Positions 52,431-60,683 of a DNA stretch of 64,000 nt are shown piece after piece; the stretch's first letter is position 1, and each line of letters starts with the position of its first letter. The stretch is from Streptomyces sp. NBC_00390 (GTDB lineage Bacteria > Actinomycetota > Actinomycetes > Streptomycetales > Streptomycetaceae), in the NCBI RefSeq assembly GCF_036057275.1, contig NZ_CP107945.1, positions 2,542,001 to 2,606,000 on the forward strand, in the 5' to 3' direction. The position numbers were made by a program, and so were the translations under genes. The notes under the pieces were generated by a model. It had not been told where the DNA came from. It did no database searches and worked only from the letters and a program-made list of their open reading frames with translations.

Positions 52431-53474
52431 TCAGCTCGCTACGCGTACCGCGAGCGCGTCGCCGATCTGGTCCGTCGTACGGACGGTGGCACCGTCGCGC
52501 TCCGCGAGGTCGGCGGAGACGGCCCCCTCGATGCGCACGGCCTCGGCCTCGAAGCCGAGGTGACGCAGCAGGAGGGCGACGGAGAGGATCGTGGCCGTCG
52601 GGTCGGCCTTGCCCGTGCCCGCGATGTCGGGCGCGGAGCCGTGGACGGGCTCGAACATGGACGGGAACGTGCCCGTCGGGTTGATGTTGCCGGACGCGGC
52701 CAGGCCGATACCGCCGGTCACGGCAGCGGCGAGGTCGGTGAGGATGTCGCCGAAGAGGTTGTCGGTGACGATGACGTCGAAGCGCTCCGGCTGGGTGACG
52801 AAGAAGATCGTCGCGGCATCGACATGCAGGTAGTCGGTGGTGACCTCGGGGTACTCCTGGCCGACCCTGTCGAAGATGTTCTTCCACATGTGGCCGGCGT
52901 AGACGAGGACGTTGTTCTTGTGGACCAGCGTCAGCTTCTTGCGGGGACGGGCGTTGGCGCGCTCGTACGCGTCACGGACGACGCGCTCCACGCCGAACGC
53001 GGTGTTGACGCTGACCTCGGTGGCGACCTCGTGCTCCGTACCCGTGCGCAGCGAACCGCCGTTGCCCGTGTACGGGCCCTCGGTGCCCTCGCGCACCACG
53101 ACGAAGTCGATGTCGGGGCGGCCGGCCAGCGGGGTCGCGGTGTTGGGGAACAGCTTCGACGGACGCAGGTTGACGTAGTGGTCGAAGGCGAAGCGGAGCT
53201 TCAGCAGCAGGCCGCGCTCCAGCACACCCGACGGTACCGACGGGTCGCCGATGGCGCCGAGCAGGATCGCGTCGTGGTTCTTGAGGGAGTCGAGCTCCGC
53301 GTCCGGGAGGGTCTCACCGGTGCGGTGCCAGCGCTGGGCGCCGAGGTCGTACTCCTTGGTCTCCAGCTTCACATCCTGCGGGAGGACGGCGGCAAGGACC
53401 TTCAGGCCCTGAGCCACGACCTCCTGGCCGATGCCGTCACCGGGGATCACTGCGAGATTGATGCTGCGAGACAT
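52431..53474 (-). CDS. leuB: 3-isopropylmalate dehydrogenase
   Basis: A 347-aa NAD-dependent oxidative decarboxylase of leucine synthesis: GDGIGQEVV (residues about 12-20), the RPSKLFPN arginine region, [23 protein letters not shown] with Mg-binding aspartates, and [20 protein letters not shown] for NAD. TAGGGT lies 7 nt before the ATG at 53474 and could serve as ribosome binding site or as -10 of a leaderless transcript. It is separate from leuCD, as usual in streptomycetes. Confidence 0.96.
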   Translation of the reverse strand: MSRSINLAVIPGDGIGQEVVAQGLKVLAAVLPQDVKLETKEYDLGAQRWHRTGETLPDAELDSLKNHDAILLGAIGDPSVPSGVLERGLLLKLRFAFDHYVNLRPSKLFPNTATPLAGRPDIDFVVVREGTEGPYTGNGGSLRTGTEHEVATEVSVNTAFGVERVVRDAYERANARPRKKLTLVHKNNVLVYAGHMWKNIFDRVGQEYPEVTTDYLHVDAATIFFVTQPERFDVIVTDNLFGDILTDLAAAVTGGIGLAASGNINPTGTFPSMFEPVHGSAPDIAGTGKADPTATILSVALLLRHLGFEAEAVRIEGAVSADLAERDGATVRTTDQIGDALAVRVAS

Positions 53475-53864
53475 GTCGGCACCCTACTCCGCGTCCCACC
53501 CCATGACATCCGACGTCCACCATGTGGACGTGCGGCGTGTCGCCCAGCCGACGGCCCGCAGCGGGGGCGGAAGTTACTGACCAGTTCGGCGTCATTGCTG
53601 ACACCCCGGACCTCGGCATCCCCCCACAGCTCGTGCGCGGCATGAGCATGCGCGGATCTTTACGGCTTCGGGCTTGGTGAAGGACAGCCTCGAGAGCAAT
53701 GTCCCTGGCCACGACGCCGGCTTCTCGTTCCTCGAGATGGAGACGGAGGCCGGCGCGAGCCCGAAGCTCAAGATCTCCGCGCCTGCCGGGAACGGCAGGC
53801 GCATCGACCACTTCGAGGGAGCGAGGGGCGTGACGGCGCGTGGGCGGCGGGCTCGGCCCGTCGC
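53475..53864. other. 390-bp gap upstream of leuB
   Basis: Near leuB it holds the palindrome at 53513-53531. The rest, about 53590-53860, has protein-like stretches in two overlapping frames (for example EEREAGVVARDIALEAVLHQ on the minus strand) but no proper start, so I call no gene; a decayed gene is possible. Confidence 0.4.
53513..53531. promoter_or_regulatory. Perfect palindrome upstream of leuB
   Basis: ACGTCCAC-CAT-GTGGACGT, 8-bp perfect arms, centred 48 bp before the leuB start and just upstream of the expected -35 position. It is unlike the ndgR-leuC palindrome. Confidence 0.5.
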
Positions 53865-53993
53865 TCAGTGGCCCGTCTCGCCGCCGTTGTCCCTGCGGTC
53901 GAGGGCTCGCTGCAGGGCGGCGGCGGCGTTCTTGCGGTCGGACTCGTTGCTGCGGGAAGAGTGTCGGACTCGGCGGACGGTCTCAGCGGGCAT
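53865..53993 (-). CDS. 42-aa conserved-type small protein
   Basis: It starts at ATG 53993 with AAGGAG 9 nt upstream. The sequence begins MPAETVRRVRHSSRSNESDR and ends LQRALDRRDNGGETGH; it is basic, helical and rich in Arg, Ser and Ala. No domain is recognised. The ribosome binding site and codon use support it. Confidence 0.7.
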   Translation of the reverse strand: MPAETVRRVRHSSRSNESDRKNAAAALQRALDRRDNGGETGH

Positions 53994-54229
53994 GGTGATC
54001 GACTCCTTGGAGATCACGAGAGATTTCGAAGGTGCCGGAAGGGGCGGGGAGCGGTGCCGCAGGGGTTGCCTGCATGGGGCACGGGCTCGCAGCCGCCATT
54101 CGCTGGATCGAGCGAGACGTTCGGCTTCTACAAAGCTAAGTCAGCTACACGCTTCTGTCTCCACAATTACTCGGACTTCCTACTATCTGAGACGCGATCT
54201 TGGACGGGGGTGTGCCGGGACCGACCGCC

Positions 54230-54775
54230 TCAGAGCACGTCGCCGTCGCGCCAGTCGAACAGCAGCGCGCCGAAGGCCGGGGCCGGAAGGGGACGGTCCG
54301 CCGCCGGGCGCAGGCAGGTGGAGGTCTCCTCGTCCGGGAGGTGTACCACCCCGTCGGGGCTCAGCGCCTCGATCCGGCCGCTCCACAGCTGCCAGCCCCG
54401 GGCGCGGTACAGCGCGGCGCCGTCGTCCGAGGCCGACAGGGCGCCGAGGTCGTACGCGCCGTCGATCACCGACTCCAGCGCCGCCATCACCCGGCCGCCC
54501 AGGCCCTGGCGACGGCGGTCGGCGCGGACACCGACGGCCTCGACGTATCCGACGCGGTACGAGCGCCCCGCGTGCAGCAGCCGGCGCATGATGACGCTGC
54601 CGTGGGCGGCGAGACCGCCCCGGTCGCGTACGCAGGCGTGGATGCCGCCGAGGCCGTGGGTCCAGTCCTCCTCGCCGAAGTCCCCGTGGAAGGCGGTGTC
54701 GAGCAGGGACCGGATCTCGGCGAGTGAGTCGTCGGACAGCTGGTACGTGTGCGCCGTGCGCAGCGTGTCACTCAT
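54230..54775 (-). CDS. AAC(2')-like aminoglycoside N-acetyltransferase (GNAT fold)
   Basis: A 181-aa GNAT protein that resembles mycobacterial AAC(2')-I along its whole length: FHGDFGEEDWTHGLGGIHA (family FxGDFxxxDWxHxLGGxHA), GYVEAVGVRADRRRQGLGG with the acetyl-CoA binding R/Q-x-x-G-x-G/A, GALSASDDGAALYRARGW and a final DWRDGDVL. AAC(2') enzymes acetylate the 2'-amine of gentamicin- or kanamycin-type drugs; chromosomal members may have a physiological role. ATG 54775 starts MSDTLRTAHTY. Confidence 0.88.
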   Translation of the reverse strand: MSDTLRTAHTYQLSDDSLAEIRSLLDTAFHGDFGEEDWTHGLGGIHACVRDRGGLAAHGSVIMRRLLHAGRSYRVGYVEAVGVRADRRRQGLGGRVMAALESVIDGAYDLGALSASDDGAALYRARGWQLWSGRIEALSPDGVVHLPDEETSTCLRPAADRPLPAPAFGALLFDWRDGDVL

Positions 54776-54876
54776 GGCGCAACTCTCGCAGGCACCGCAC
54801 GCGTCAGGTACCGAGCCGGTGGCCGCGCAGGAACCGACTGTCGGAAAACCGTCCCTGGAAGGGGAGTTGGCGCCGT

Positions 54877-55314
54877 TCACCGTCCGGGTCGCGCCGAGCG
54901 CCGCCGGCCCGCACCGAGCCGGACGGCGCGCACATACGCCTCAGGGACGGCGGGTGCGCACAGCTCCACTTCGTCCGGCACGAAGGGCGCGATCTCGTGC
55001 TGCGGATACCCGAGCAGATCGATGCCGTCCCAGGCGAACGGCGTCACGCACGGGCCTCGGGGCGGGTCCTCGATCCGGGCCACTTCGATGAACTCGAGCC
55101 CGCCCGTGTGCGGTTCCTCGAGCGCTCCCCACATCAGCACCCTGACGCCGTCGAACTCCCCGGAGCACGCCCAAGCCGTGCCGCAGACCCAGCCCGGGCG
55201 CACGTCACAGAGCGTGGACAAGGCCCATTGCGCCTGCTGCTCCCCCATGCCGAAGCTCAGCGTCCCCGCACCGTGCGGCAGCAACAGGCGCGGTCCCGGG
55301 AGGAGTTCGAACAC
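54877..55314 (-). CDS. Hypothetical protein, 145 aa
   Basis: A frame from GTG 55314 to 54877: MFELLPGPRLLLPHGAGTLS, then a regular alpha/beta pattern with several Trp residues (VCGTAWACSGEFDGVRVLMW) and a basic C terminus. No family was recognised. No ribosome binding site precedes the GTG, but CATACT 7 nt upstream could be a -10 for a leaderless mRNA. Confidence 0.62.
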   Translation of the reverse strand: MFELLPGPRLLLPHGAGTLSFGMGEQQAQWALSTLCDVRPGWVCGTAWACSGEFDGVRVLMWGALEEPHTGGLEFIEVARIEDPPRGPCVTPFAWDGIDLLGYPQHEIAPFVPDEVELCAPAVPEAYVRAVRLGAGRRRSARPGR

Positions 55315-55356
55315 CCGGGGAGTATGGCACGGTGGGACGAAGAGGCAGGAGTTCCG

Positions 55357-55596
55357 TCAGGCCGAGGTCGTCTCCTCCAGCCGGCGCGCGGCTCCGTCCA
55401 CCCACCGGGTGAACTCCTCGCGGTGATGCGCCTCGCCCCCGCACAAGGCGGCGACCTGCGCGTCGGTGATCCGGTTCGGGCCCGCCATGTCCAGCAGCCG
55501 GTGCAGCTCGCGCATGACGGAGGCGAGCCGCTGGGCGTCGGGGTGATCGATCACGTCGACCCCGTGGCCGGGGCCGAGAGTCGTGGAACCAGGCAT
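55357..55596 (-). CDS. Hypothetical protein, 79 aa
   Basis: MPGSTTLGPGHGVDVIDHPD at the start, then a helical middle with LASVMRELHRLLDMAGP and a C-terminal helix EEFTRWVDGAARRLEE. ATG 55596 has AGGAGG 8 nt upstream, which makes it a convincing gene. Function unknown. It lies on the same strand as the 145-aa gene, 42 bp upstream of it. Confidence 0.72.
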   Translation of the reverse strand: MPGSTTLGPGHGVDVIDHPDAQRLASVMRELHRLLDMAGPNRITDAQVAALCGGEAHHREEFTRWVDGAARRLEETTSA

Positions 55597-55700
55597 GTCG
55601 TCCCTCCTGACCTCGTCCCCCCTTCCAGCAGCGTAAGCCCGCCGGACGTGAGCCGCCCCCGGCCGGTCTGGGGGGACCGGCAGGGGGCGGTGATCACGGA

Positions 55701-55715
55701 CGGGGCTCCGCCCCG
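55701..55715 (-). terminator. Short hairpin after pruA
   Basis: CGGGGC-TCC-GCCCCG, 8 bp after the pruA stop. Confidence 0.5.
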
Positions 55716-55723
55716 GGCGGGCG

Positions 55724-57355
55724 TCAGCCCATGTGGGGGTAGCCGTAGTCGGTCGGAGCGACCAGCGTCTCCTTGATCGCGCGGGTCAGCGTCCAGCGCA
55801 TCAGGTTCTGCGGAGCGCCCGCCTTGTCGTTCGTACCGGACGCGCGGCCGCCGCCGAAGGGCTGCTGGCCGACGACGGCTCCGGTCGACTTGTCGTTGAT
55901 GTAGAAGTTGCCCGCGGCGTAGCGGAGCTTCTCCATCGCGTCGGCCGCGGCGGCACGGTCACCGGCGATGATCGAGCCCGTCAGCGCGTATGCCGACACG
56001 GACTCCATCTGCGCCAGCATCTCGTCGTACTTCTCGTCCTCGTAGACGTGCACGGCGAGGATGGGGCCGAAGTACTCGGTCGTGAAGACCTCGTTCGAAG
56101 CGTCGGAGCACTCGATGACGGTCGGGCGGACGAAGTAGCCGACCGAGTCGTCGTAGCTGCCGCCCGCGACGACGGTGCAGGTCGCATCTTCCTTCGCGCG
56201 GTCGATCGCGGCCTTGTTCTTGGCGAAGGCACGCTCGTCGATGACGGCGCCGATGAAGTTCGTCAGGTCGGTGACGTCACCCATCCTGATGCCGTCGACC
56301 TCGGCCGCGAACTCCTCCTTGAAGCCCGAGTTCCAGATCGAGGCCGGGATGTACGCACGCGAGGACGCGGAGCACTTCTGACCCTGGAACTCGAAGGAGC
56401 CGCGGGTCAGCGCGGTCTTCAGGACGGCGCGGTCGGCGCTCGGGTGGGCGACGACGAAGTCCTTGCCGCCCGTCTCACCGACGATGCGCGGGTAGGAGCG
56501 GTACTTCTCGATGTTGTTGCCGACCGTCTTCCAGAGGTGCTGGAAGGTCTTGGTCGATCCGGTGAAGTGGATACCGGCCAGGTCGCGGTGGTTCAGGGCC
56601 ACCTCGGAGACCGCGATGCCGTCGCCGGTCACCAGGTTGATGACGCCCTTGGGCAGGCCGGCCTCCTCGAGGAGCTGCATCAGCAGCACGGCGGCGTGGG
56701 TCTGCGTCGGGGACGGCTTCCAGACCACCACGTTGCCCATGAGGGCGGGGGCGGTGGGAAGGTTGCCCGCGATGGCGGTGAAGTTGAAGGGGGTGATCGC
56801 GTAGACGAAGCCCTCGAGCGGGCGGTGGTCGAGGCGGTTCCACACGCCCGGGGAGTTCGCCGGCGGCTGCTCGGCCAGGATCTGGCGGGCGTAGGCGACG
56901 TTGAAGCGCCAGAAGTCGACAAGCTCACAGGGGGTGTCGATCTCGGCCTGCTGCGCGGTCTTCGACTGGCCCAGCATGGTGGAGGCGGCCAGCGTCTCGC
57001 GCCACGGGCCGGCCAGCAGCTCGGCGGCGCGCAGGATGATCGCGGCGCGGTCGTCGAAGGCCATCGCGCGCCACGCCGGGGCGGCGGCGAGCGCGGCGTC
57101 GATCGCGTCCTGGGCGTCCTGCTGCGTGGCGCCCGCGAAGGTGCCGATGACGGCCCGGTGGTTGTGCGGCTGTACGACGTCGACGCGCTCGCCGCCGCCC
57201 ATGCGCTTCACACCGTTGATGGTCATCGGGAGGTCGATGGGGTTCTCGGCCAGCTCCTTGAGCTTGGCCTCGAGGCGGAGGCGCTCCGCCGAACCGGGGG
57301 CGTAGCCGTGCACCGGCTCGTTGACGGGAGCGGGGACCTGGGTCACAGCGTCCAT
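55724..57355 (-). CDS. pruA: L-glutamate gamma-semialdehyde (delta-1-pyrroline-5-carboxylate) dehydrogenase
   Basis: A 543-aa aldehyde dehydrogenase that oxidises glutamate semialdehyde to glutamate with NAD+. Motifs: ITPFNFTAIAGNLPTAP, HFTGSTKTF, the general-base GETGGKDF and the catalytic C328 in QGQKCSASSR. The length matches the mitochondrial-type ALDH4 branch. It follows the proline dehydrogenase gene, from which it is separated by 257 bp with a shared element (57422-57494). Confidence 0.96.
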   Translation of the reverse strand: MDAVTQVPAPVNEPVHGYAPGSAERLRLEAKLKELAENPIDLPMTINGVKRMGGGERVDVVQPHNHRAVIGTFAGATQQDAQDAIDAALAAAPAWRAMAFDDRAAIILRAAELLAGPWRETLAASTMLGQSKTAQQAEIDTPCELVDFWRFNVAYARQILAEQPPANSPGVWNRLDHRPLEGFVYAITPFNFTAIAGNLPTAPALMGNVVVWKPSPTQTHAAVLLMQLLEEAGLPKGVINLVTGDGIAVSEVALNHRDLAGIHFTGSTKTFQHLWKTVGNNIEKYRSYPRIVGETGGKDFVVAHPSADRAVLKTALTRGSFEFQGQKCSASSRAYIPASIWNSGFKEEFAAEVDGIRMGDVTDLTNFIGAVIDERAFAKNKAAIDRAKEDATCTVVAGGSYDDSVGYFVRPTVIECSDASNEVFTTEYFGPILAVHVYEDEKYDEMLAQMESVSAYALTGSIIAGDRAAAADAMEKLRYAAGNFYINDKSTGAVVGQQPFGGGRASGTNDKAGAPQNLMRWTLTRAIKETLVAPTDYGYPHMG

Positions 57356-57421
57356 GAGTTACCTCTTCCGAGTGAATCCCTGACTTCAGCTGAGTGGAAC
57401 TGAAGTGGTGGCTTACGTTGA

Positions 57422-57494
57422 GCAGCGGTCAGGGCTTGACCGTCACGAGCTTGCTTCGGCGGGTGGGTGAGAAGCGCCCGGGGGCGCAGTCACG
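57422..57494 (-). other. prodh-pruA intercistronic element, copy 2
   Basis: It shares with the leuC-leuD gap a 28-bp block (57422-57449, two mismatches), GTGAGAAGC (57467-57475) and AGTCACG (57488-57494) in the same order and orientation relative to transcription. Between it and pruA, ACTTCAG and CTGAAGT form an inverted repeat near 57383-57405. Confidence 0.6.
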
Positions 57495-57612
57495 AGTTCC
57501 GTATTTCCTTGTCCGACGGCGGAACGCAACCGGGCCCGGCTCATCCGGCCGAAGAGCGGTGGCTGTCGTCATCCAGGATGCGCCTGAACACCTGGGGGAC
57601 GACAACCGTCGC

Positions 57613-58539
57613 TCAGCCCTTGGTGATCATCGAGCGGACGAAGAACAGCAGGTTGGCCGGCTTCTCCGCGAGGCGCCGCATGAAGTAGCCGTACCAGTCG
57701 GTGCCGTACGCGGTGTAGACGCGCATCCGGTGCCCCTCGGCGGCGAGCCGGACGTGCTCGTCGCCGCGGATCCCGTACAGCATCTGGAACTCGTACTCGT
57801 CCAGCTTGCGGCCCGCACTGCGGGCGAGCTCCTGCGTGATGGCGATCAGGCGCGGGTCGTGGGACCCGATCATCGGGTACCCCTCACCCTCCATGAGGAT
57901 CTTGAGGATGCGGACGTACGCCTGGTCGATCTCGGACTTGTCCTGGTACGCGACGGAGGCGGGCTCCTTGTACGCGCCCTTGACGATACGGACCCGGCTG
58001 CCGTTCGCGGCGAGGCGGCGGGCGTCCTCCTCGGTGCGGAACAGGTAGGCCTGGATGACGCATCCGGTCTGCGGGAAGTCCTTCCGCAGCTCCTCGTGGA
58101 TGGCGAACATCGAGTCGAGGGTGGTGTGGTCCTCGGCGTCCAGGGTGACCGTGGTACCGATCGCGGCGGCGGCCTCCACGACCGGGCGGACATTGGCGAG
58201 CGCCAGCTCGTGTCCGCCCTCCAGGCACTGGCCGAACATCGACAGCTTGACGGACATCTCGGCCTTGGTGCCGAAACCGAGGCCCTTGAGGTGCTCGATC
58301 AGCTCGAGGTAGGCGTCGCGCGCGGCAGTGGCCTGCTCGCGGGTCGTGATGTCCTCGCCGACCACGTCCAGCGTGACCTCGAGCCCCTTGCCGACCGTCT
58401 CCTCGACGATCGGGACGACCTGGTCGACCGTCTCGCCGGCGATGAACCGGGCGACGACCTGCTTGGTCCCCGGAGCGGCCGAGACGAAACGGCGCATCTT
58501 GTCGCTGCGGGACGCGGCGAGGATCACGGGAGCCAGCAC
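57613..58539 (-). CDS. Proline dehydrogenase
   Basis: A 308-aa monofunctional FAD-dependent proline dehydrogenase (PRODH barrel), oxidising proline to pyrroline-5-carboxylate. Motifs: TLDAEDHTTLDSMFAIHEEL, VRIVKGAYKEP and the C-terminal RVYTAYGTDWYGYFMRRLAEKP block. The GTG at 58539 is chosen because GGAGG lies 6 nt before it; an upstream in-frame start lacks one. It is divergent from pucR-type regulator gene 58712, its likely activator. Confidence 0.95.
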   Translation of the reverse strand: MLAPVILAASRSDKMRRFVSAAPGTKQVVARFIAGETVDQVVPIVEETVGKGLEVTLDVVGEDITTREQATAARDAYLELIEHLKGLGFGTKAEMSVKLSMFGQCLEGGHELALANVRPVVEAAAAIGTTVTLDAEDHTTLDSMFAIHEELRKDFPQTGCVIQAYLFRTEEDARRLAANGSRVRIVKGAYKEPASVAYQDKSEIDQAYVRILKILMEGEGYPMIGSHDPRLIAITQELARSAGRKLDEYEFQMLYGIRGDEHVRLAAEGHRMRVYTAYGTDWYGYFMRRLAEKPANLLFFVRSMITKG

Positions 58540-58675
58540 GGGGCACCTCCACGAAGCAGATTGAAGGAGGCCGGAACCGAACGAGACGGGAACGGCACGA
58601 AGAACCACCGTGAAACCTAAGGATCGCTCCGATCCTCGGCCATCGACAGCTGTCACGCATCCACGGCCAGGATCT

Positions 58676-58709
58676 CAGACATTTGTCTGAAGGGGGTGCG
58701 ACAATGTCG
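58676..58709. promoter_or_regulatory. Two TGTC/GACA palindromes between prodh and the pucR gene
   Basis: CAGACATTTGTCTG (58676-58689) and CGACAATGTCG (58699-58709) are both perfect dyads with GACA/TGTC arms. The second ends 2 bp before the regulator start. They are probable binding sites of the PucR-type regulator. Confidence 0.65.
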
Positions 58710-58711
58710 GC

Positions 58712-60037
58712 GTGAAGGGCGACTACCAAGAACTCGTCGACGAGATCTCGGCGCTGCTGGCCGTCCCGGCGACGCTGGAGAACCGCGATTTCGGGCTGAT
58801 CGCCTTCGGGGCCCACGACAGCGAGGACGACACGGCGATGGACCCGGTCCGGACCCGCTCGATCCTCACCAGGAAGTCCACGCCCGCGGTCCGCTCCTGG
58901 TTCGAGGGGTACGGCATCACCCGCGCCACGGGCCCGGTCCGCATCCCCGCCGCCCCCGACGCCGGCGTCTTCCGGGACCGCATCTGCCTGCCCGTACGGC
59001 ACCGGGGCGTGGTGCTCGGATACGTATGGCTGCTCGACGCGGACCCGGGGCCGACAGCCGAGCAGCTGGCCGCGGCGATGGAGGTCACCGAGCGGATCGG
59101 CACCCTGCTCGCGGAGGAGGAGCGGGCGGGCGCAGACCTGTCCCGCGAGTTCCGCGCGGTGCTCTCGGCCGGGCGGGGCTGGCAGTACGACATGGCGGTG
59201 GCGGCGCTGCGTACGGCACTCGGCCCGGACGCCGACGGACTGCACACCGTCGTGTGCGTGACGCCCTGGTCCGCGGGGGACGCTCCGTCGCCACGCTCGC
59301 TGCCGGGCACGTCGGCCCTGTGCACGGTGCCGCTGCCGGCGCGGGCGGCGGCCGGGGCTCCGGGCGGGCCCGCCGGGCACACTCTTGCTGCGCTGGTGCG
59401 GTTGCGCTCGGCCGACAACCTGACCCCCGCGCTGACGGTGGCTGCCCGGCTGCGCGAAGCCTCGGGTGCGGATGCGGGGCGGGCTGCCGGCCCGGGGCGC
59501 CGGCCCGGGGAGCAAGCCACGGCGGCCGGGGGCGCTCGGGGTGCCGACGGACCCCCGGGCGCCGCTGCGGGTGGCGGGCCCACCCAGGGCGCCGAAGGCG
59601 CGAGTGCCCGGGCGGGCCACGGCGCGGCAGCCGCCGCGGGGGTGGCCGCGCCGCGACGCGGCCTCGCCGAGCTCGACACCGGTTGGTACGAGGCCACTTC
59701 GGCGGCGCGGGCGGCGCAGGCCGAACCCCGGCTCGGCCCGGTCGCCCGGTGGTCGGACCTCGGCCCGTACCGCATGCTGACGGCGCTGCCCCCAGGCACG
59801 GGACCCGACCCCGCCGTGCAGGAGCTGCTCTCCCCCGCCCATGCCGAACTGGCCCGCACCGCCGAGGTGTTCCTCGACTGCGCGGGCCAGGCGAGCCGCA
59901 CCGCGGCGGCCCTGGGCATCCACCGCCAGACGCTCTACTACCGCCTGTCGCGCATCGAGGAGCTCACCGGTCTGCACCTGACGGAGGGCGAGGACCGGCT
60001 GCTGCTGCACATGGCACTCAAGGGCGCGCGGCTATGA
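58712..60037 (+). CDS. PucR-family transcriptional regulator of proline catabolism
   Basis: A 441-aa CdaR/PucR-type activator. An N-terminal GAF-like region about 1-200 ([20 protein letters not shown]), a Gly/Ala/Pro-rich insert about 255-320 that looks like an expanded linker, and the C-terminal HTH_30 about 375-435 ([20 protein letters not shown], then [17 protein letters not shown]). It is divergent from the proline dehydrogenase gene and probably switches on prodh-pruA with proline. GTG 58712 is the start; palindromes lie right next to it. Confidence 0.92.
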   Translation: MKGDYQELVDEISALLAVPATLENRDFGLIAFGAHDSEDDTAMDPVRTRSILTRKSTPAVRSWFEGYGITRATGPVRIPAAPDAGVFRDRICLPVRHRGVVLGYVWLLDADPGPTAEQLAAAMEVTERIGTLLAEEERAGADLSREFRAVLSAGRGWQYDMAVAALRTALGPDADGLHTVVCVTPWSAGDAPSPRSLPGTSALCTVPLPARAAAGAPGGPAGHTLAALVRLRSADNLTPALTVAARLREASGADAGRAAGPGRRPGEQATAAGGARGADGPPGAAAGGGPTQGAEGASARAGHGAAAAAGVAAPRRGLAELDTGWYEATSAARAAQAEPRLGPVARWSDLGPYRMLTALPPGTGPDPAVQELLSPAHAELARTAEVFLDCAGQASRTAAALGIHRQTLYYRLSRIEELTGLHLTEGEDRLLLHMALKGARL

Positions 60038-60533
60038 CGCCTCACCGGCGGGCTGCGGCATCGTCACCGTGATGGCGCTGGTCTCCGACATGGCGCTGGC
60101 CGCGGCGCCGGCGGAGAAGGCGGGTTCGGCCGCATCGCTGCTGGAGACCGGGCAGGAGTTCGGCGGAGCGCTGGGCATGGCGGTCCTGGGCAGCGTGGGC
60201 GCGGCCGTCTACCGCAGGGACATCGCCGACGCGGCGCCGGCCGGTCTTTCGGGCGAGGCGCTGAACACGGTCCGCGAGACCGTCGGCGGCGCGAGTGTGG
60301 TCTCTCAGCAACTGCCGGGCGGGGCCGGGCAGGAGGTGCTGGAGGTGGCACGCGAAGCCTTTGTGCACGGAATGCAGATCGCCGCGGCGGGGGGCGCGGC
60401 GCTGCTCGCCGCCGCGGCGGTCCTTGCCGCACTGCTGCTCCGCGGCACGGGCCGCACGGCGCCGGCCGAGGAGGGACCAGCCGCGCAGGCGACCGTGCCG
60501 ACGGATGCCCGGGCTACGGCACCGGTGCCGTAG
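60038..60533 (+). pseudogene. C-terminal remnant of an MFS (DHA2/EmrB-type) transporter
   Basis: The frame from just after the regulator stop reads GCGIVTVMALVSDMALAAAP, AEKAGSAASLLETGQEFGGA and AVLGSVGAAVYRRDI, which match the last third of 14-helix drug-H+ antiporters (EmrB/QacA). Only the final two or three membrane helices remain (154 codons from GTG 60069), and the N-terminal two thirds are missing, so transport is impossible. Confidence 0.75.
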
Positions 60534-60554
60534 CCCGGCGAACTCCCGGCTGCC

Positions 60555-60588
60555 GCCAGGGCCCCGTGGAGGTCCACGGGGGCCTGGC
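60555..60588 (+). terminator. Terminator after the MFS remnant
   Basis: CCAGGGCCCCGTGGA pairs with TCCACGGGGGCCTGG (one mismatch) around GG. Confidence 0.7.
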
Positions 60589-60625
60589 CTGTCCTCGAAC
60601 GCCGAGCCGGGCGGCACTCTGTCCC

Positions 60626-60669
60626 GCGCACGTCGAAGGGCCCGGTCTCCCGGGCCCTTCGACGTGCGC
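60626..60669 (-). terminator. serA terminator
   Basis: A 20-bp perfect stem with a TCTC loop, starting 15 bp after the serA stop. Confidence 0.92.
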
Positions 60670-60683
60670 AGCGGTGGGAGGAC

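Noticed and set aside
53674..54591. 305-codon plus-strand frame across the region before the acetyltransferase gene
   Set aside because: The second half is the antisense of the AAC(2')-like gene and is extremely arginine/proline-rich; the first part has no ribosome binding site.
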